A stretch of 64,000 nt of DNA, taken from assembly GCA_030267565.1 (NCBI GenBank), contig BRXU01000002.1, forward strand, positions 7,135,501 through 7,199,500, given 5' to 3'. This DNA comes from Pleodorina starrii (Eukaryota > Chlorophyta > Chlorophyceae > Chlamydomonadales > Volvocaceae). Numbering within the stretch: position 1 is the first letter of the stretch; the number at the start of each line of letters is the position of its first letter. The notes beneath the pieces were generated by a model. That model saw only the letters and a list, made by a program, of their open reading frames with translations. It ran no database searches and had not been told where the DNA came from. Positions 1-9,898 of this stretch are shown here, one piece after another. Both the position numbers and the translations under genes were made by a program.

Positions 1-97
1 GGCCGCTCGTCCATTTGTAATACTCAATTACGACAAGGGCCTTGTGGCGCTTGCAACCAACTCAGTTAAAATACTAACACTTACACCTTCTAGGTAT
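1..97 (+). mobile_element. Partial LTR (left copy) of a Ty3-type element
   Basis: The first ~87 bases match 10948 onward almost base for base, then the two diverge. The match at 10926-11079 is preceded by a polypurine tract and starts with TGTAA, so it reads as an LTR; this copy lacks its first 22 bases because the window begins inside it. After AGGTAT at 92-97 the similarity stops and appears to resume at 3419, which suggests that this LTR is split by an insertion. Confidence 0.6.
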
Positions 98-432
98 TGG
101 TGCTTTGCCGGACCGGCCGTACAAACTGGCAGACCTAACGGGCGGACCACTTTTTCCTGGACTTGGTCCGCCAAGACATCCATCAAAATATTTCAGCGAC
201 AGCACCTAATTTATGCTCCCAGAATACCTGCGTATGAAAGCCATTTCGTAGGGCACGCTTTTTACTTGTGATCAGTACTTCTGCAAGCGGGGCAACACCG
301 AAAGGCTTAGTATATTGGCTAAGAAAGGGACACCTTTGCTTAATATTTTGACAGCCTATAATAATAGCTAAACGCGTTATGTAGCCGCGTTCGTAGAGTC
401 AAACATGGCGAATAGAGCCATAGAACGCGAAT

Positions 433-1749
433 ATGATGACGCTTTGGAATGGAGAGCGGCCCTGGCAGTGGATGGAGCAGACGCACGGCACGAAGTGGAG
501 GGCGGGGCTCAAGCGGCGATGGTTTGAGACAATGGAGATCATTCGCGCCCTGCAGGAGACCTCGCGCATCCGCAAGTGCACCATCCCGGAAGCAACGGAC
601 TTCTGGCAGAAGGTGCAGGACAGAAAGGTGTACAGTCGCGATAAGATGCTGACTTTCATACAGCAGCTTACCAAGACGAAGGGCGCCTTTAAGGACTACG
701 TCAGCCGTGACAGGCGGCCCGACTTCGTTTCTCCGGAGAAGGTCCCACGGCGGCCGCAGGCCAACAAAAGCGGCGGCGGCGGGGCGGGGGGCGGGTTCGG
801 CACAGCGAGCGGCGGCGGGGGCGGAGGGCCGCGGAACGCGCTGATCCTCAGCGTGGAACGCGGCGCCCATGCGACGCCGCCGCGCACAGCTGACACGGCG
901 GCGACGACAGCGGCAGCAGCGAGCAATGGCGGCGGCGGGGCGGGGGGCGGGTTCGGCACAGCGAGCGGCGGCGGGGGCGGAGGGCCGCGCAACGCGCTGA
1001 TCCTCAGCGTGGAACGCGGCGCCCATGCGACGCCGCCGCGCACAGCTGGCACGGCGGCGACGACAGCGGCAGCAGCGAGCATAGGCGGCGGCGGGGCGGG
1101 GGGCGGGTTCGGCACAGCGAGCGGCGGCGGGGGCGGAGGGCCGCGGAACGCGCTGATCCTCAGCGTGGAACGCGGCGCTCATGCAACGCCGCCGCGCACA
1201 GCTGACACGGCGGCGACGACAGCGGCAGCAGCGAGCAATGGCGGCGGCGGGGCGGGGGGCGGGTTCGGCACAGCGAGCGGCGGCGGGGGCGGAGGGCCGC
1301 GGAACGCGCTGATCCTCAGCGTGGAACGCGGCGCTCATGCAACGCCGCCGCGCACAGCTGACACGGCGGCGACGACAGCGGCAGCAGCGAGCAATGGCGG
1401 CGGCGGGGCGGGGGGCGGGTTCGGCACAGCGAGCGGCGGCGGGGGCGGGGGCGGCGGCGGGGGGGGCGGGGGGGGCGGCAAAAAGTCCATCTCTGGCAAA
1501 AAGCACGGTCGCAAGGAGCAGGCAGATGATTCGCGTCCAAAGAAGAAGCAGGCCATGCATGGCTACATGCTCTTCTCAAGGGAGATGTGGGCACTGCGGA
1601 GCATTGGGCAGGCGCCTCCAGCCTTGGCCGCGATGGAGAACCCACAGAAGGGCACATCAATCATCGCAGGCATGTGGCGAGCCCTGTCTGATGTGAAGCA
1701 GGCGGAGTATCACGAGAGGGCCAGGGCAATTAAGGAGAGCATGGGGTGA
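433..1749 (+). CDS. Gly/Ala-rich repeat protein with N-terminal GCR1_C-like segment and C-terminal HMG box
   Basis: The frame encodes 438 residues from ATG 433. Residues ~5-65 (WNGERPW...THGTKWR...RRWFETMEII) resemble the GCR1_C DNA-binding domain of fungal glycolytic activators, which also occurs in green-algal mobile elements. Residues ~112-348 are a Gly/Ala tandem repeat. A basic linker (KKSISGKKHGRK, RPKKKQ) leads to an HMG-box-like end (residues ~375-436: GYMLFSREMW...NPQKG...WRALSDVKQAEYHERA). The expected role is nuclear DNA binding. A TAG lies at 421-423 just upstream in frame, while another frame beginning at ATG 405 (MANRAIEREYDDALEW, to 527) reads as plausible coding and overlaps the start, so a frameshift near 445-455 may have broken the original N terminus. 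A possible TGTAA poly(A) signal is at 1965. The gene may belong to a mobile element. Confidence 0.55.
   Translation: MMTLWNGERPWQWMEQTHGTKWRAGLKRRWFETMEIIRALQETSRIRKCTIPEATDFWQKVQDRKVYSRDKMLTFIQQLTKTKGAFKDYVSRDRRPDFVSPEKVPRRPQANKSGGGGAGGGFGTASGGGGGGPRNALILSVERGAHATPPRTADTAATTAAAASNGGGGAGGGFGTASGGGGGGPRNALILSVERGAHATPPRTAGTAATTAAAASIGGGGAGGGFGTASGGGGGGPRNALILSVERGAHATPPRTADTAATTAAAASNGGGGAGGGFGTASGGGGGGPRNALILSVERGAHATPPRTADTAATTAAAASNGGGGAGGGFGTASGGGGGGGGGGGGGGGKKSISGKKHGRKEQADDSRPKKKQAMHGYMLFSREMWALRSIGQAPPALAAMENPQKGTSIIAGMWRALSDVKQAEYHERARAIKESMG
769..1476 (+). repeat. 156-bp coding minisatellite (52-residue repeat)
   Basis: Equivalent positions recur exactly 156 bases apart (AAT/ATA at 925, 1081, 1237, 1393), giving about 4.5 copies with few substitutions. 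Because 156 is divisible by 3, all frames on both strands stay open, which explains long Arg/Ala/Pro-rich reading frames on the minus strand. The plus-frame unit is Gly-rich, then PRNALILSVERGAHATPPRT, then Ala/Thr-rich. A G-rich run follows at 1435-1480. Confidence 0.9.
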
Positions 1750-1990
1750 GATCTGTTCTGCCTCGAGCTATAGACTTGCGGCCATAAACACTAGTGGAGC
1801 GGGAGTTGAACAGACGCAGCGGGGGAGCGCGAGACTGTCACATCTCTGTTGTGTATTGTTGTGGGTTTGCTGGAGGGCATTGCCATGCGCTTTCCTGAAC
1901 ATTCAACCCTTTTACCTAGGAGCATCATGACGTGCGCTCTGATGCGGACGGTATATGAGACAACTGTAACAACACAAGGCCGTAATATCA

Positions 1991-2504
1991 TTCCAACAGG
2001 TCCATACCATCATTACGCATCGCGAAGGGGCTGGGGCGCATGTATCCGTGCAAACGCCGCGGAGATATTGAGGGTCAAGTGTCGACCGCGTGCCTGCCCA
2101 TGGGGACACCACGGGGGGCCGGGAGAGACACGTCAACTACCTTTCCGCCCTCGCCAGGTCTCCATTTCGCAGCCGCACAGTTCCCACAGGTCCATACCAT
2201 CATTACGCATCGCGAAGGGGCTGGGGCGCATGTATCCGTGCAAAAGCCGCGGAGATATCGAGGGTCAAGTGTCGACCGCGTGCCTGCCCATGGGGACACC
2301 ACGGGGGGCCGGGAGAGACACGTCAACCCCCTTTCCGCCCTCGCCAGGTCTCCATTTCGCAGCCGCCCAATTTCAACAGGTCCATACTATCATTACGCAT
2401 CGCGAAGGGGCTGGGGCGCATGTATCCGTGCAAAAGCCGCGGAGATATCGAGGGTCAAGTGTCGACCGCGTGCCTGCCCATGGGGACACCACGGGGGGCC
2501 AGGG
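1991..2504 (+). repeat. 190-bp tandem repeat, 2.6 copies
   Basis: TCCATACCAT or a close variant recurs at 2001, 2191 and 2381, so the unit is 190 bp; the third copy stops at about 2504. Copies differ by only a few bases. 190 is not a multiple of 3, and the open frames through it carry no recognisable protein, so it is probably noncoding. 2505-2953 holds no gene that I can support. Confidence 0.9.
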
Positions 2505-2953
2505 AAGTATCATGGATACCTACGCGTCGCAATGGCTGTGCGGAATGCGGCTGCACATCGGGCTGATGTGGGATTGGTGCATCGTTCTGATGCGGGGTTT
2601 GTGCCCAATTTACATGCGGAATGTGGGTTATCGGGTTGATTCGATAACAGGGGGGGGATGGGTATGGGAGAGGCTTATGAAGGAGCGTGCTTGCGTCAGA
2701 GCGGGGGATGCACGTGCAAGCGGGCAATAGTCCATGCCGGATTGGTATCATTGCAGGGGACCTGCAAGAACCTCACATAATGTAGGCACGGAGGGGGGGG
2801 CGGGGGCTGTGTCAAGTCTGCTGGGTAAGTGGGGGGGGGGGGGTGTACGTCAGGCGATGGGTTGCGGCATCTGTTCACTATTCACTCTGCTTTCTTCACT
2901 CTGTTTACTTCCAAAAGTAATTGCATACACTGACCATTCGGCTTGGTGACGCC

Positions 2954-2988
2954 GACCGGATAACCGACCGCCGATCGGTTATCCGGTC
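2954..2988. repeat. Perfect 14-bp hairpin with 7-nt loop
   Basis: GACCGGATAACCGA (2954-2967) is the exact inverse of 2975-2988. Nothing around it suggests a terminator or a gene end; it may be an end of an old mobile element. The rest of 2989-3418 shows no supported gene. Confidence 0.7.
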
Positions 2989-3418
2989 CGCAATAAGTGC
3001 CCCGTCAGTTCAGTTCAGGCACGCTTGACATAAGAATTTGTCTATCTGTTTCTGCATCTACCAACTGAAGAGGACAAGATATAACGTCGCCAGTTCCGTT
3101 GACCGTTTGCGGTCTTTTCGAGGTTGGCGCTGGACATTTACAACCATGGCCAACAATTTTACATTTTGCAAAGCCATGAGTGCCGCCGGGGCTCTCTTGT
3201 CGACTTCGTTGTCCACGATGTCACCACATTAGCAAAAGAAACGCTCTTTTCTCCACATACAGTCAAACATAATGCGTGTGGTTGTTCAGGCTGCAAGTCC
3301 GGCAGCGGCCAAACGTTAGTTGCCTGGTCGCACAGGTCGGTCCGGCGCCTGGTCGGCGACCAGGTCGCGAGGACGCTCGTCCATGTCGTACCCTGGTCCG
3401 GCGACGTGCGATACCTAC

Positions 3419-3453
3419 CTTTCGATACCACCATTCTGTGGCTTCTAACCATC
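3419..3453 (+). mobile_element. 3' end of the split left LTR
   Basis: CTTTCGATACCACCATTCTG followed by TGGCTTCTAACCATC is identical to the last ~35 bases of the LTR at 10926-11079. It is directly followed by 75 bp and then a new polypurine tract. The same 35-bp block occurs again at 3650-3684. Confidence 0.5.
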
Positions 3454-3514
3454 TAGGTTAGTTAGATAACGGAATGGTGGTTTCCATGCATGGACGCCGA
3501 GAACGGCTCCCTCT

Positions 3515-3649
3515 AGGGGGGGGAGTGTAAGCCTGGCTCCTGAGCATCCGCGGGATAAGCCTTTGCTGCTTACAATTGATCTCGATACCAGCCTGTAACG
3601 GAAGCCGGTCCCTATATGGTCCTATGCCGTTAATACAACTAACCTAGAT
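3515..3649 (+). mobile_element. Polypurine tract and start of a second LTR-like segment
   Basis: AGGGGGGGGAG at 3515-3525 is directly followed by TGTAAGCC at 3526, the same arrangement as the polypurine tract plus TGTAA at 10915-10930. This suggests the 3' LTR of another, mostly lost element whose interior is missing. It merges into the left arm of the inverted duplication at 3593. Confidence 0.4.
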
Positions 3650-3738
3650 CTTTCGATACCACCATTCTGTGGCTTCTAACCATCTAGGTTAGTTGTATTA
3701 ACGGCATAGGACCCTATAGGGACCGGCTTCCGTTACAG
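3593..3738. repeat. 57-bp inverted duplication flanking an LTR-end block
   Basis: Arms 3593-3649 and 3682-3738 are reverse complements with one mismatch in 57. The 32-base spacer 3650-3681 is the LTR-end block found at 3419 and 11045. The right arm runs directly into the gag frame, so it is the authentic leader; the left arm is an inverted copy of it. Confidence 0.9.
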
Positions 3739-3743
3739 TTTAA

Positions 3744-5066
3744 ACGCAGAGAAGTATCCTCAACGAGTTTGAGGACGCCGCTGACCCCGTCGAGAACGCG
3801 GTCAACCCTGCCGTCCCAAGCGGCGAGGCCGGCGAAAAGGCCACCCGTAAGTCGCGCAAGCGAAGCCTTGACGCCACCATTTACGACGAGCTTGCCACAT
3901 TGGAGCAGCCGTTCCCATCTTCCCGCGCGCGCTCTAAGATAGCTGCCAGAAAGGCACAGTACGCAAGTCGTGCTGGCGAGGCGAGGCACTCAAAGCAGCG
4001 ACCTGCCGGCGGTTCGAACACTGTACGTTTTGCAACCGCCCCTTTCACAGCTGCGCAGGACACGCCGAACACCAAGTTCAGGAAAGTCAATGACAAGCTC
4101 GACAGGCTGGAGCGTCAGGTCGGCGACATCCACCGGGTGATCGCCGATATTGCCCGCCCCCCGCCCCTGGCCCCAGCACCGCTCGCTCCTGCGCCCCCCG
4201 CTCCGGTCTCGGCCCAAGACCCGCCGGCGGCTGCCAACGCCGCCGCACTGCCTCCCCAGCCGGAAGCCGCTGTTAACAACCCACCGCCTAGCGCCGTTGC
4301 CAACAACAATGGCGCGCTCGCCAGCGGGGCTGCGCCGGGCAACGCCCCGGCACACGTAAGTGGGAATGATGGTTTGTCGGGCATAACGTCCGTTGGGGTG
4401 CGCCCGCAGCCCGCCCCCCCGTCGCACAATGTGACTGCGGCCTTTGCCTTTCCCAAGAGTTTTAGGCAGCCGCCTGCGTACAACGGCACCACCAGCGCTC
4501 AGGTTACTGAACCTGACGCGTGGTTTGATACTGTAGTGCAGTACTTGCGCGATACGGGCAACAACCCGGTTCATGGCCTGCGTTATTACTGCACTGGCGA
4601 TGTCCTGACTTGGTACAACGCTTTTGTGTGCATAAACACAGACTGCACTATCGAGGCCTTGCGTGCAGATTTCATCCAATTGTTTGGCGATGTGGACAAG
4701 GGCACACCCCACCAAGTGCGCGAGCGCCTTGATCAATTGGAGCATGCCATGAAAGCCGGCGAGTCCGTGCCCCAATACGTCCAGCGGTTCCGCCGCATCA
4801 CGCGCAACGACCCTCAAATGGGCCAAGTAGACCTCATTCATTGGTTCCTGAAGGGCCTACCCACGCAACTACATGCCATGTGCGCAACTGATTCAATTGG
4901 CCTCAGATGGTCAGATCTCGATTCGCTAATTGAATACGCAAAGGGACAGCAGTGGCGCTTAAATGCGGCCAAACAGCACAAAGCGGCAACCCTTAACTTC
5001 TCTCTCGGTCACGACTCTCCTGCACCCTCCAAGCAAGGGCCCGACCCACAATCGCAAGCCTGCTAG
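3744..5066 (+). pseudogene. Gag of a Ty3-type (chromovirus) retrotransposon
   Basis: The frame is open from just after a TAA at 3741 to the TAG at 5064-5066 (440 codons) with no convincing initiator ATG. The N-terminal third is basic and polar, the middle is Pro/Ala-rich, and the C-terminal third matches the retrotransposon Gag capsid fold: PDAWFDTVVQYL, then ALRADFIQLF, VRERLDQLEH, SVPQYVQRFRRI and IHWFLKGLP. Gag forms the virus-like particle that packages element RNA. No zinc knuckle follows, and protease, reverse transcriptase and RNase H are absent: integrase sequence begins about 30 bases later. The element is therefore internally deleted and cannot be autonomous. Confidence 0.85.
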
Positions 5067-5094
5067 TGAGCTCAAACCCCTGCCCATCCCCACG

Positions 5095-5204
5095 CGGCCC
5101 TGGAGGTGGTTTCTTGTGATTTCGGCATGTCGATGCCACGCACCTAAGACGGTCACATGGCCATCTGCGTCTTCGTCAACGAGCTGGCTAAATCAGTAAG
5201 GCAG
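5095..5204 (+). pseudogene. Start of integrase core, frameshifted and interrupted
   Basis: Two frames spliced by eye read RPWRWFLV, then FGMSMPRT, a TAA, and DGHMAICVFVNELAKSV. This is the usual opening of a Ty3-type integrase catalytic core (first catalytic Asp region, then DRLTK-like). There is one frameshift near 5116 and one in-frame stop. The reading continues at 10466, after the 5205-10462 insertion, with VPTHDQITTIDFAKIL. Confidence 0.6.
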
Positions 5205-6599
5205 CGGCCCCGGATCGTGGCTCGGGACATGTACCGAACAATCCACGAAGTCCCCTAGCTGGGGATTGGGTTTGGCTAGTTCAGGCCGGCCCGGGCCGGA
5301 CGGGTAGTTCAGCCCGATGCAGCCCAGTCCATACACAGGGCAACAGCAGGCCGGACTGGGCCAGACGGGTAGAGATAGAGATAGGTGAGGGCTGACAGGC
5401 CTGCACAGGCCGCACTTACGCGCCCCATGGTCGCTTGCCTAAGCGCTTTTTCCCTGGGTTTGCTCCTTCCTGTCTGGGCTGGCTCGTGCTGTCTGGGCTG
5501 GTTGGTCTTTCCTCTGTCCTGATGTGTTCGCTGCAGTGCACGGCCAGCTGGCTCTCCCGTTTTGGGTCTGAAGCCCGCTGTAACCGCTATTATTACTTCC
5601 TTGGGAGGCTGGGTCTTGCTCCTGGCCACTAGCTCCCCCCAGCCGGCCCCCGCCAGCACAGCTACTCCCGGCCGCTAGCTCCAAGTCCACTCCAAGGCCG
5701 CTAGCTCCATGTCCGTGCACTCCGTGCTGAACTGCGTTGCTTAAGGGCATTGGGGGGATTACATGAGGGACGGAAAACGCATAGCTACACAGCTGTTAAC
5801 GGCCATTGGCGCCAGTTATTGAGACTGTATTAAACATTTGCTTCTGAAATCGGTCCCTTGACAAAATTCCGGCGTGGAAGAGACTGCCCACAAGGTTGAT
5901 CCAGCCCTGGGTTGATCGGTACTCGGCGAACAGCTGGACCTCGTCGATGAGTCTGATACTTTCCGTAGCTTGTGTCACATGATTACCTGATACCTGAGGC
6001 AACTCTGCGAGCAGACCTTGAACTTATTGAAGCATCGCCTTGCTTTGACTTTTGTTATCGACAGTCAAGGACAAGTGTATACTGTAGGCAAAGGCGAAAG
6101 TACTTAGCTATTTCCAGTGTCAATTAATTGTACTCCAATTATATTGAAGGTAGAAGGAAGGCGTATTTGGCAGCAACGCGTATAGTGGGACGGTAGTTGG
6201 TTTCCGTACTGTCATTGGGCTCCTATCCTGAGCCAGTATAGAAACCTAATGCACTTGAAAGGACATCTTTACAGCGCAAATGGTTACTATGACGTTGTTG
6301 TGGTGCGCATGGCCTTCCTGTGGCGTTTTGTTCGTGCATGCATCCCGACGCAAATGACGGCAGTCGTCCTTTGTGGTGATGTTTCACCATTGATGGTCCC
6401 GAATTTCGATAAGCACATTGGCACATTATTGCCAAGATCTGCGACAGCAAAGCTGTCAGCCAAACCCCAAACACCCCAAGGCCCCCACGCACCCTGTCTT
6501 TCCTCCCTGTAACCTGGGCTGGGAATAGGGGCTGAGGCTTCAGGGCCGATGCTTCGCATCTGGGGCTAAACAGTTAGGAAATGAGGCTGGAGCTTCTCC

Positions 6600-8320
6600 T
6601 TGGACACTTGGCCTGAAGCTGGGGGGCTACGCCTTGGCGGCTGGGGGTGGAGACTAGGAGAGGCTAGGAGCTCGGTCTGGGGCTCGCGGTGGAGTGACAT
6701 CTGGGACCTCAGGCTCTGAGCTTATGGGGCTAAGGTTTGGGTTGGGGCTCAGGGGATTGAGCACTGGCGCTAAGGGGCTGCGGATTGGTGCAAGAGATCG
6801 GAGCTGGGGATAGGTGAGAGGAGATAGGGTCCGGAGATCGGTGGCAGCCTCGGGGCTGGAGATGGGCGGAAGGGGCTCGGGGTTGGAAATGTGCGGAAGG
6901 TGCATGGGGCTGGAGATGTGTGGAAGGTGCATCGGGCCTGAGATGGGTGGCAGGGTCTCGGAGCCGGAGATCGGTGGCACGGGCTCGGGGTTAGAGATGG
7001 GAGCGGAAGAGGCTCGGGGCCGGCGCTCAGTGCAAGGCGCTCAGTGCCGCACATGGGTGGCAGGGGCTCGGGGCCTGAGATGGGTGGCAGGGTCTCGGAG
7101 CCGGAGATCGGTGGCACGGGCTCGGGGTGAGAGATGGGAGCGGAAGAGGCTCGGGGCCGGTGATTAGTGCAAGGCGCTCGGTGCCGCACATGGGTGGCAG
7201 GGGCTCGGGCCTGAGATGGGTGGCAGGGTCTCGAAGCCGGAGATCGGTGGCACGGGCTCGGGGTGAGAAATGGGAGCGGAACAGGCTTGGGGCCGGCGGT
7301 AAGTGCAAGGCGCTCGGTGCCGCACATGGGTGGCAGGGGCTCGGGCCTGAGATGGGTGGCAGGGTCTCGGAGCCGGAGATCGGTGGCACGGGCTCGGGGT
7401 GAGAGATGGGAGTGGAACAGGCTCGGGGCCGGCGGTTAGTGCAAGGCGCTCGGTGCCGCACATGGGTGGCAGGGGCTCGGGGCCTGAGATGGGTGGCAGG
7501 GTCTCGGAGCCGGATATCGGTGGCACGGGCTCGGGGTGAGAGATGGGAGCGGAAGAGGCTCGGGGCCGGCGCTTAGTGCAAGGCGCTCGGTGCCGCACAT
7601 GGGTGGAAGGTGCATCGGGGCCTGAGATGGGTGGCAGGGTCTCGGAGCCGGAGATCGGTGGCACGGGCTCGGGGTGAGAGATGGGAGCGGAAGAGGCTCG
7701 GGGCCGGTGATTAGTGCAAGGCGCTCGGTGCCGCACATGGATGGCAGGGGCTCGGGGCCGGAGATGGGTGGCAGGGGCTCGTGGCTGGGGATGGGCGGAA
7801 GGTGCATGGGGTTGGAGATGGGAGCGGAAGAGGCTCGGGGCCGGCGCTTAGTGCAAGGCGCTCAGTGCCGCACATGGGTGGCAGGGGCTCGGGCCTGAGA
7901 TGGGTGGCAGGGTCTCGGAGCCGGAGATCGGTGGCACGGGCTCGGGGTGAGAAATGGGAGTGGAACAGGCTCGGGGCCGGCGGTAAGTGCAAGGCGCTCG
8001 GTGCCGCACATGGGTGGCAGGGGCTCGGGCCTGAGATGGGTGGCAGGGTCTCGGAGCCGGAGATCGGTGGCACGGGCTCGGGGTGAGAGATGGGAGCGGA
8101 ACAGGCTCGGGGCCGGCGCTTAGTGCAAGGCGCTCGGTGCCGCACATGGGTGGCAGGGGCTCGGGGCCTGAGATGGGTGGCAGGGTCTCGGAGCCGGAGA
8201 TCGGTGGCACGGGCTCGGGGTGAGAGATGGGAGCGGAAGAGGCTCGGGGCCGGCGGTTAGTGCAAGGCGCTCGGTGCCGCACATGGGTGGAAGGTGCATC
8301 GGGCCTGAGATGGGTATTAG
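6600..8320. repeat. 137-bp minisatellite, about ten copies
   Basis: GTGCCGCACATGGGTGGCAG or close variants recur every 136-139 bases (about 7043, 7181, 7317, 7453, 7590, 7728, 7867, 8003, 8139, 8275), with more diverged copies to the left. The subunits GGCTCGGGGCCGG, GAGATGGGTGGCAG and GAGATCGGTGGCAC are themselves related. Because 137 is not a multiple of 3, successive copies lie in different frames; the many Pro/Cys-rich minus-strand open frames are by-products of low stop density. Confidence 0.9.
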
Positions 8321-9198
8321 GATGCGAGACTTACAATGAGGGACCACTAGGGTCCTGCGCTGCGTCAACTCAGAACCTCACGGGCCTGCCGACTGCAGAC
8401 CAGCACCCTCCCTCGTGTCCGCTCATCATTGAGGGAGGGTTGGTCCCATGGGACCCACCGGCGGTTAGTGCTAGGGCACTGCCTAATGTGGCAGCCTGGC
8501 ACGGATGTGGCCGTTCGCGTCCGTGTGGAGGAAAGGGTGGGTGCTTGGGACATCATTCCAGTTCGCGCGGGCGTCTCTAACCAGCGCAAAACAGCGTAGG
8601 CGCTCCCAAAAAGCTGCTTCGATACTTATCCCTACTCGATCGCAAAAACCTTGATCGGGCGCGGCTGCCCGGGACTTGTAAAGCAACTGCCGCCCTCGTT
8701 CCAGCGCTACCATTGCCGCCAGCACAACAATATCCCAAACCTTGCCTACGATGCCTACCGGTGGCTCAGCCAGCCATAATTCACATCGGGAGATGTGGCC
8801 GCCGGTCGCACCCTCTAGTTTCGACCTCAAATGTTGCGCTACTCTGCAGTCCCAAAAGTGACGCATGCGGTATGGTATCCCTGCACGGGCACCTCGCCAC
8901 ATTTGGGCCTCCCAATTGCGCACGGTGCATGGGGAAGCCCGCAAAGCCGTCCATCGCCAAACGCCAATACGGTTCTTTATTCTCGTTCTCCCACTTCACC
9001 TTCCAAAGGCGGACAAAAGTGGGCTCCCACTTGGCTACTCTCTGCTCCGTGGGTTCTGGCGTGCCCATCGCCTCACCCACGAAAGCCTGGTGCTTTGCAC
9101 GTAACTCCGCCCTTGCCCCATCCATCTGCAGCCAGGTCGCCACTCGCGTGGAGAGTTGGGCGAGTGGCAATGCCGTCTCTCCAACTCTCCATCCTAAC
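8321..9198 (-). mobile_element. Retroelement fragment with zf-RVT-like C terminus, inserted in the minisatellite
   Basis: Two minus-strand frames (9170-8781 and 8944-8483) together read like the end of a non-LTR reverse transcriptase protein: VRLWKVKWENENKEPYWRLAMDG, a CPC motif, then HFWDCRVAQHL (a CxC-H-x3-C zinc-binding pattern), LWLAEPPVGI and ALERGRQLLY. A frameshift lies near 8870. The minisatellite stops at ~8320 and resumes at ~9199, so this piece sits inside the array. TTAGGATG near 8324 and CATCCTAA near 9187 form an 8-bp inverted pair at its ends. It lacks a reverse transcriptase core and is a dead fragment. Confidence 0.5.
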
Positions 9199-9345
9199 AG
9201 GCTCGGGGCCGGTGATTAGTGCAAGGCGCTCGGTGCCGCACATGGGTGGCAGGGGCTCGGGCCTGAGATGGGTGGTAGGGGCTCGTGGCTGGGGATGGGC
9301 GGAAGGTGCATGGGGTTGGAGATGGGCGGCAATTCCATCATCATT
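9199..9345. repeat. Resumed copy of the 137-bp minisatellite
   Basis: GGCTCGGGGCCGGTGATTAG through the GTGCCGCACATGGG block (about 9231) matches the array at 6600-8320 at high identity. It then decays into GGGATGGGCGGAAGGTGCATG. 9346-9898 contains no gene that I can support. Confidence 0.85.
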
Positions 9346-9898
9346 TACTCGCTGCGTAAACGACGTCTAAACAGGTGCTGCCATAGAATGCCGGTCTCCA
9401 CCAGCCCGAAGTCCCGTCACCAGTAAACACTCCTGAACACTCTAGCAAGATCTCCGTTCAATTATACGCATTACATGAGTGGGATGGCAGTCAAAAACGA
9501 GGCACTGTGAATGCTGTTGGGGTGCTCAACGTTAGTGGGGGCGCAGCTTAAAGATATTTAAGCTATCGTACAATTTACCAATACTGCAGGATAACGGAGT
9601 ACTCTAATACGAGGCATCTGATGCGAACGGTTCGAACGTGTGTCTGGGACAGCTAGGGACAGCTTTTACTCGCACGCCCCAACCTCGCAGTGCTAAATAT
9701 GCCAACATCAAGACGTCATTAGCACGCTCAAAATTACGCATGTCGACTGAGACGGAGCCGGTGAACTGCCCTTACGGAAACGTGTACACAGAAAATGAAG
9801 GAAGTGCTGTGCCTGCACTATATATTCTTCGTACGGAATTCTGGGCATAATCGATATTAATGTAAATCAAAAAACAATTAAACAATAATAAATACCAG

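Larger units (their letters stand above)
92..3416 (+). mobile_element. Probable insertion splitting the left LTR, carrying a GCR1_C-like/HMG-box gene
   Basis: LTR similarity breaks after AGGTAT (92-97) and resumes with CTTTCGATACC at 3419. The two ends of the intervening DNA read alike in opposite orientation: both start AGGTAT and carry GCCGGACC about 8-9 bases further in (92-114 and 3395-3416). This would fit a DNA transposon with short imperfect terminal inverted repeats and one internal gene (433-1749). No clear target-site duplication is visible and the superfamily is not recognised. Confidence 0.35.

Noticed and set aside
340..1560. Long minus-strand frame rich in Arg/Ala/Pro opposite the HMG-box gene
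   Set aside because: It is the antisense of a 156-bp repeat; a GC-rich period divisible by three keeps all frames open. No domain is seen and the plus frame carries recognisable end domains.
6600..8320. Proline/cysteine-rich open frames on the minus strand
   Set aside because: They follow the 137-bp repeat and change register in each copy; no start, splice or domain support.
6600..8320. CRISPR array
   Set aside because: Regular spacing exists but there are no unique spacers between short repeats, the whole unit is repeated, and this is a eukaryotic nuclear sequence.
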